Source: Sedimenticola sp. (GTDB lineage Bacteria; Pseudomonadota; Gammaproteobacteria; Chromatiales; Chromatiaceae). Taken from it: 7,323 bases of DNA. The notes beneath the pieces are model-generated. The model was not told the DNA's origin, did not search any database, and worked only from the letters and a program-made list of their open reading frames with translations. The position numbers and the translations under genes were made by a program. Where the stretch lies: contig JALVUB010000162.1 of NCBI GenBank assembly GCA_027023915.1, forward strand, positions 1-7,323, read 5' to 3'. Below, in pieces: positions 5,579 through 7,323 of this stretch (its first letter is position 1; each line of letters starts with the position of its first letter).

Positions 5579-5587
5579 AGGAGGTGA
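5579..5587 (+). promoter_or_regulatory. Strong ribosome binding site deciding the hsp20-2 start
   Basis: AGGAGGTGA sits with 8 bases between GGAGG and ATG 5593. The in-frame GTG at 5584 lies inside this site and is therefore not a plausible start; the protein begins MFAFPGLERS. Confidence 0.8.
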
Positions 5588-5592
5588 CAGAG

Positions 5593-6018
5593 ATGTTCGC
5601 ATTTCCAGGTTTGGAACGTTCTTTGTTCGATGACCTGCTGCGCTTGCAGCGGGAGATGGAGAGTCTTTGGGGCGGCACCGCCATCCGCGCCGGCGCGGCG
5701 GGATTTCCGGCGGTGAACGTGGGCACCACGGCTGAAGCGGTGGATGTCTATCTGTTCGCTCCCGGCGTGGACCCCACCACGTTCGACATCAGCCTGCAGA
5801 ACAATGTGCTGACGGTGGCGGGCGAGCGGCGCGTGATCCGGGAAGAGGGCGCCAGCTACTACCGCAAGGAGCGCTTTGATGGCGAATTCCGCCGCGTGCT
5901 CACCCTGCCGGAGGATGTGGACCCCGACCGGGTGGACGCCAGCTACAGCGACGGCGTGCTGCACATCCACGTGGAGCGCAAGGAGTCGAGCAAACCCAAG
6001 CAGATCAAGGTCAACTGA
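5593..6018 (+). CDS. Small heat-shock protein 2 (Hsp20 family)
   Basis: A 141-residue holdase of standard bacterial size. The N-terminal arm (1-36) begins MFAFPGLERSLFDDLLRLQREMESLW, an aromatic/hydrophobic arm of the type used for client binding and oligomer assembly. The alpha-crystallin domain covers ~37-131: PAVNVGTTAEAVDVYLFAPGV, a loop with YYRKERFDGEFRRVLTLP, and A-x5-GVL at 116-123 (ASYSDGVLHIHV). The C-terminus KQIKVN contains the I-x-V motif that docks on neighbouring subunits. The start is ATG 5593 rather than GTG 5584, because the latter is part of the ribosome binding site. It is the first gene after its own heat-shock-type promoter; hsp20-3 follows after 17 bases, an IbpA/IbpB-like tandem arrangement. 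Confidence 0.95.
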   Translation: MFAFPGLERSLFDDLLRLQREMESLWGGTAIRAGAAGFPAVNVGTTAEAVDVYLFAPGVDPTTFDISLQNNVLTVAGERRVIREEGASYYRKERFDGEFRRVLTLPEDVDPDRVDASYSDGVLHIHVERKESSKPKQIKVN

Positions 6019-6021
6019 GGC

Positions 6022-6030
6022 GGGAGGTGA
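6022..6030 (+). promoter_or_regulatory. Ribosome binding site deciding the hsp20-3 start
   Basis: GGGAGGTGA, eight bases of which (GGAGGTGA) fit the 16S tail, ends 5 bases before ATG 6036 (8 bases from the GGAGG core). The in-frame GTG at 6027 overlaps the core and is rejected as start. Confidence 0.78.
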
Positions 6031-6035
6031 GTGAG

Positions 6036-6440
6036 ATGAGCGACAAGACCGAACTGACAACCACGCAAGCACGGGAAGTGCAGCCTGCTGCCGAACAGAA
6101 ACGGGTGGAGCAGAAGGTGCGCCCCCTGGTGGACATCTTCGAGGACGATTCCGGCATCACGGTTCATGCCGACATGCCGGGTGTCTCCAGGGACCGGCTG
6201 AACGTCAAGGTGGAGGGTGATACCCTCACCATTGACGGCGAAGTGGACATCCCCATGCCCGAAGGCATGGAGCCGCTCTATGCCGAGTCCCGCATCACCC
6301 ACTATCAACGGGGTTTCACTCTCAGTCCCGAAATGGACGTGGACAAGGTGGAAGCCAGCCTGAAGAATGGCGTGCTCACCCTGCGCATTCCCAAGCGGGA
6401 AGAGCACAAGCCGAAGAAGATCGAGGTGAAAGTGGCCTGA
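6036..6440 (+). CDS. Small heat-shock protein 3 (Hsp20 family) with polar N-terminus
   Basis: A 134-residue Hsp20. The alpha-crystallin domain covers ~29-120: RPLVDIFEDDSGITVHADMPGV, LTIDGEVDIP, and the A-x5-GVL signature at 107-114 (ASLKNGVLTLRIPK). The tail KKIEVKVA carries an I-x-V motif. Unlike Hsp20-2, the N-terminal arm (1-28) is polar and charged, rich in T, Q, E and K, with no aromatic residue, so it should behave differently in oligomers, perhaps as a partner subunit (inference). It lies 17 bases after hsp20-2 on the same strand and is followed by a strong terminator, so it closes the unit. The ATG at 6036 is preferred over GTG 6027. Confidence 0.94.
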   Translation: MSDKTELTTTQAREVQPAAEQKRVEQKVRPLVDIFEDDSGITVHADMPGVSRDRLNVKVEGDTLTIDGEVDIPMPEGMEPLYAESRITHYQRGFTLSPEMDVDKVEASLKNGVLTLRIPKREEHKPKKIEVKVA

Positions 6441-6460
6441 GCGGCTGCCTGACCCGTGCG

Positions 6461-6500
6461 ACGGGCCGCCATCCCTTTTGGGGTGGCGGCCCGTTTGTGT
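6461..6500 (+). terminator. Intrinsic terminator after hsp20-3
   Basis: The arms 6461-6475 and 6480-6494 pair over 15 positions (one G-U) around a TTTT loop; the stem is very GC-rich and is followed by TTGTGTT. It begins 20 bases after the hsp20-3 stop and would end the heat-shock transcript. A weaker CCCGT/ACGGG hairpin (6453-6465) shares its left arm and is mutually exclusive with it. Confidence 0.8.
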
Positions 6501-6522
6501 TAGCCCGTAGAATGGCCTCGCC

Positions 6523-7323
6523 ATGACAGATCAACTGACCATCACCCGCCCCGACGACTGGCATCTCCACCTGCGGGACGGCGGAGCGCTGCGCCACACG
6601 GTGCCGCACAGCGCCCGCCGCTTCGGCAGGGCCATCATCATGCCCAATCTCAAGCCGCCGGTGGTGACCACCGAACAGGCGCTGGCCTACCGTGAACGCA
6701 TTCTCGTCCAGGTGCCCGAAGGGCAAACCTTCGAGCCGTTGATGACCCTCTATCTCACCGACCAGACGCCGCCGGAGGAGATTCGAAAAGCCAGGGCCTC
6801 CGGCGTGGTAAAGGCGGTCAAATACTATCCCGCCGGCGCCACCACCAATTCGGAGAACGGTGTCACCGACATCCGCCGCTGCCATCCCACCCTGGAGGCC
6901 ATGGCGGAGGCGGGCCTGCCGCTGCTGGTGCATGGCGAGGTGACCGACCCCGTGGTGGACGTGTTCGATCGTGAGGCGGTGTTCATCGACCGGGTGTTGC
7001 TGCCCCTGATGAAGGCGGTGCCCGGCCTGAAGATCGTCTTGGAGCACATCACCACCGAAGAAGCCGCCGCCCTGGTGTCCGAAACGCCGCAAAACCTGGC
7101 CGCCACCATCACCCCCCAACACCTGCTGCTCAACCGCAATGCCATTTTTGAAGGGGGTATCCGGCCCCACCGCTACTGCCTGCCGGTGCTCAAGCGGGAG
7201 CGCCACCGCCAGGCGCTGGTGAAAGCGGCCACCAGCGGTGACCCGCGCTTCTTCCTCGGCACCGACAGCGCGCCCCACGCCCGCGAACGCAAGGAGAGCG
7301 CTTGTGGCTGCGCCGGTATGTTC
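6523..7323 (+). CDS. pyrC: Dihydroorotase, 5' part; end lies outside the window
   Basis: PyrC closes carbamoyl-aspartate to dihydroorotate, step three of pyrimidine synthesis. 267 codons are present out of about 345 in the E. coli type. The two-zinc site is visible: H14 and H16 in DDWHLHLRDG, the carboxylated lysine K100 in AVKYYPAGATTNS, H137 in LLVHGEV, H175 in LEHITT, and the catalytic D248 in LGTDSAPH. KESACGCAG near the edge is typical of this class. The ATG at 6523 fits the family N-terminus (TITRPDDWHLHL); an ATG at 6512 is out of frame. No Shine-Dalgarno is seen before it and only 22 bases separate it from the preceding terminator. The long minus-strand frame opposite is a shadow. Confidence 0.97.
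   Translation, partial: MTDQLTITRPDDWHLHLRDGGALRHTVPHSARRFGRAIIMPNLKPPVVTTEQALAYRERILVQVPEGQTFEPLMTLYLTDQTPPEEIRKARASGVVKAVKYYPAGATTNSENGVTDIRRCHPTLEAMAEAGLPLLVHGEVTDPVVDVFDREAVFIDRVLLPLMKAVPGLKIVLEHITTEEAAALVSETPQNLAATITPQHLLLNRNAIFEGGIRPHRYCLPVLKRERHRQALVKAATSGDPRFFLGTDSAPHARERKESACGCAGMF

Noticed and set aside
5535..5592. RNA thermometer (ROSE or fourU type) in the hsp20-2 leader
   Set aside because: The ribosome binding site AGGAGG has no matching CCUC/UUUU stretch in the predicted leader; only a 4-base CTTC/GAAG hairpin is present. The hsp20-1 leader is similarly unconvincing.
6376..7278. Minus-strand open frame of 300 codons opposite pyrC
   Set aside because: Antisense to a textbook dihydroorotase with all metal ligands; the protein has no recognisable pattern.
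1..7323. CRISPR array, insertion sequence, tRNA or rRNA genes
   Set aside because: No regularly spaced repeats, no transposase-like protein or terminal repeats, and no recognisable tRNA or rRNA sequence; the window is almost fully occupied by the listed genes.

Overview
The window comes from a GC-rich (roughly 60-65%) proteobacterial chromosome, most likely a gammaproteobacterium. The pointers are an E. coli-type dihydroorotase (PyrC), a CbpA co-chaperone paired with its dedicated modulator CbpM (a pairing mainly known from gammaproteobacteria), a DegQ-type HtrA protease, and promoters that match the sigma-32 heat-shock consensus. I cannot name a genus from sequence alone. Both ends are cut: panC lacks its start on the left and pyrC lacks its end on the right.

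Layout, left to right: (1) the 3' two thirds of panC (+). (2) A small type II toxin-antitoxin pair on the minus strand, a ribbon-helix-helix antitoxin followed by a PIN-domain toxin with a 4-base overlap; it converges on panC with only 8 bases between the stop codons and has a palindromic candidate operator upstream. (3) A strong minus-strand terminator, then a minus-strand gene for an exported protein with a PDZ domain but no protease domain. (4) A 186-base divergent intergenic region with sigma-32-like promoters facing both ways. (5) On the plus strand: hsp20-1, degQ, cbpA, cbpM in tight order. (6) A second sigma-32-like promoter immediately after cbpM driving hsp20-2 and hsp20-3, ending in a GC-rich terminator. 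(7) pyrC (+), starting 22 bases after that terminator.

The biological theme is a compact protein-quality-control island of about 5.1 kb between two housekeeping biosynthesis genes (pantothenate and pyrimidine). It combines three different small heat-shock proteins (cytoplasmic holdases), a DnaJ-type co-chaperone that would hand clients to DnaK, the modulator of that co-chaperone, a periplasmic HtrA protease/chaperone and a periplasmic PDZ protein. The promoter sequences suggest that all of these are switched on together by the cytoplasmic heat-shock sigma factor, including the two envelope proteins. That coupling of cytoplasmic and periplasmic proteostasis, and the protease-less PDZ protein with an aromatic C-terminus of the kind HtrA PDZ domains bind, are the points most worth following up. 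All individual protein families here are known; I see no wholly unknown enzyme system.
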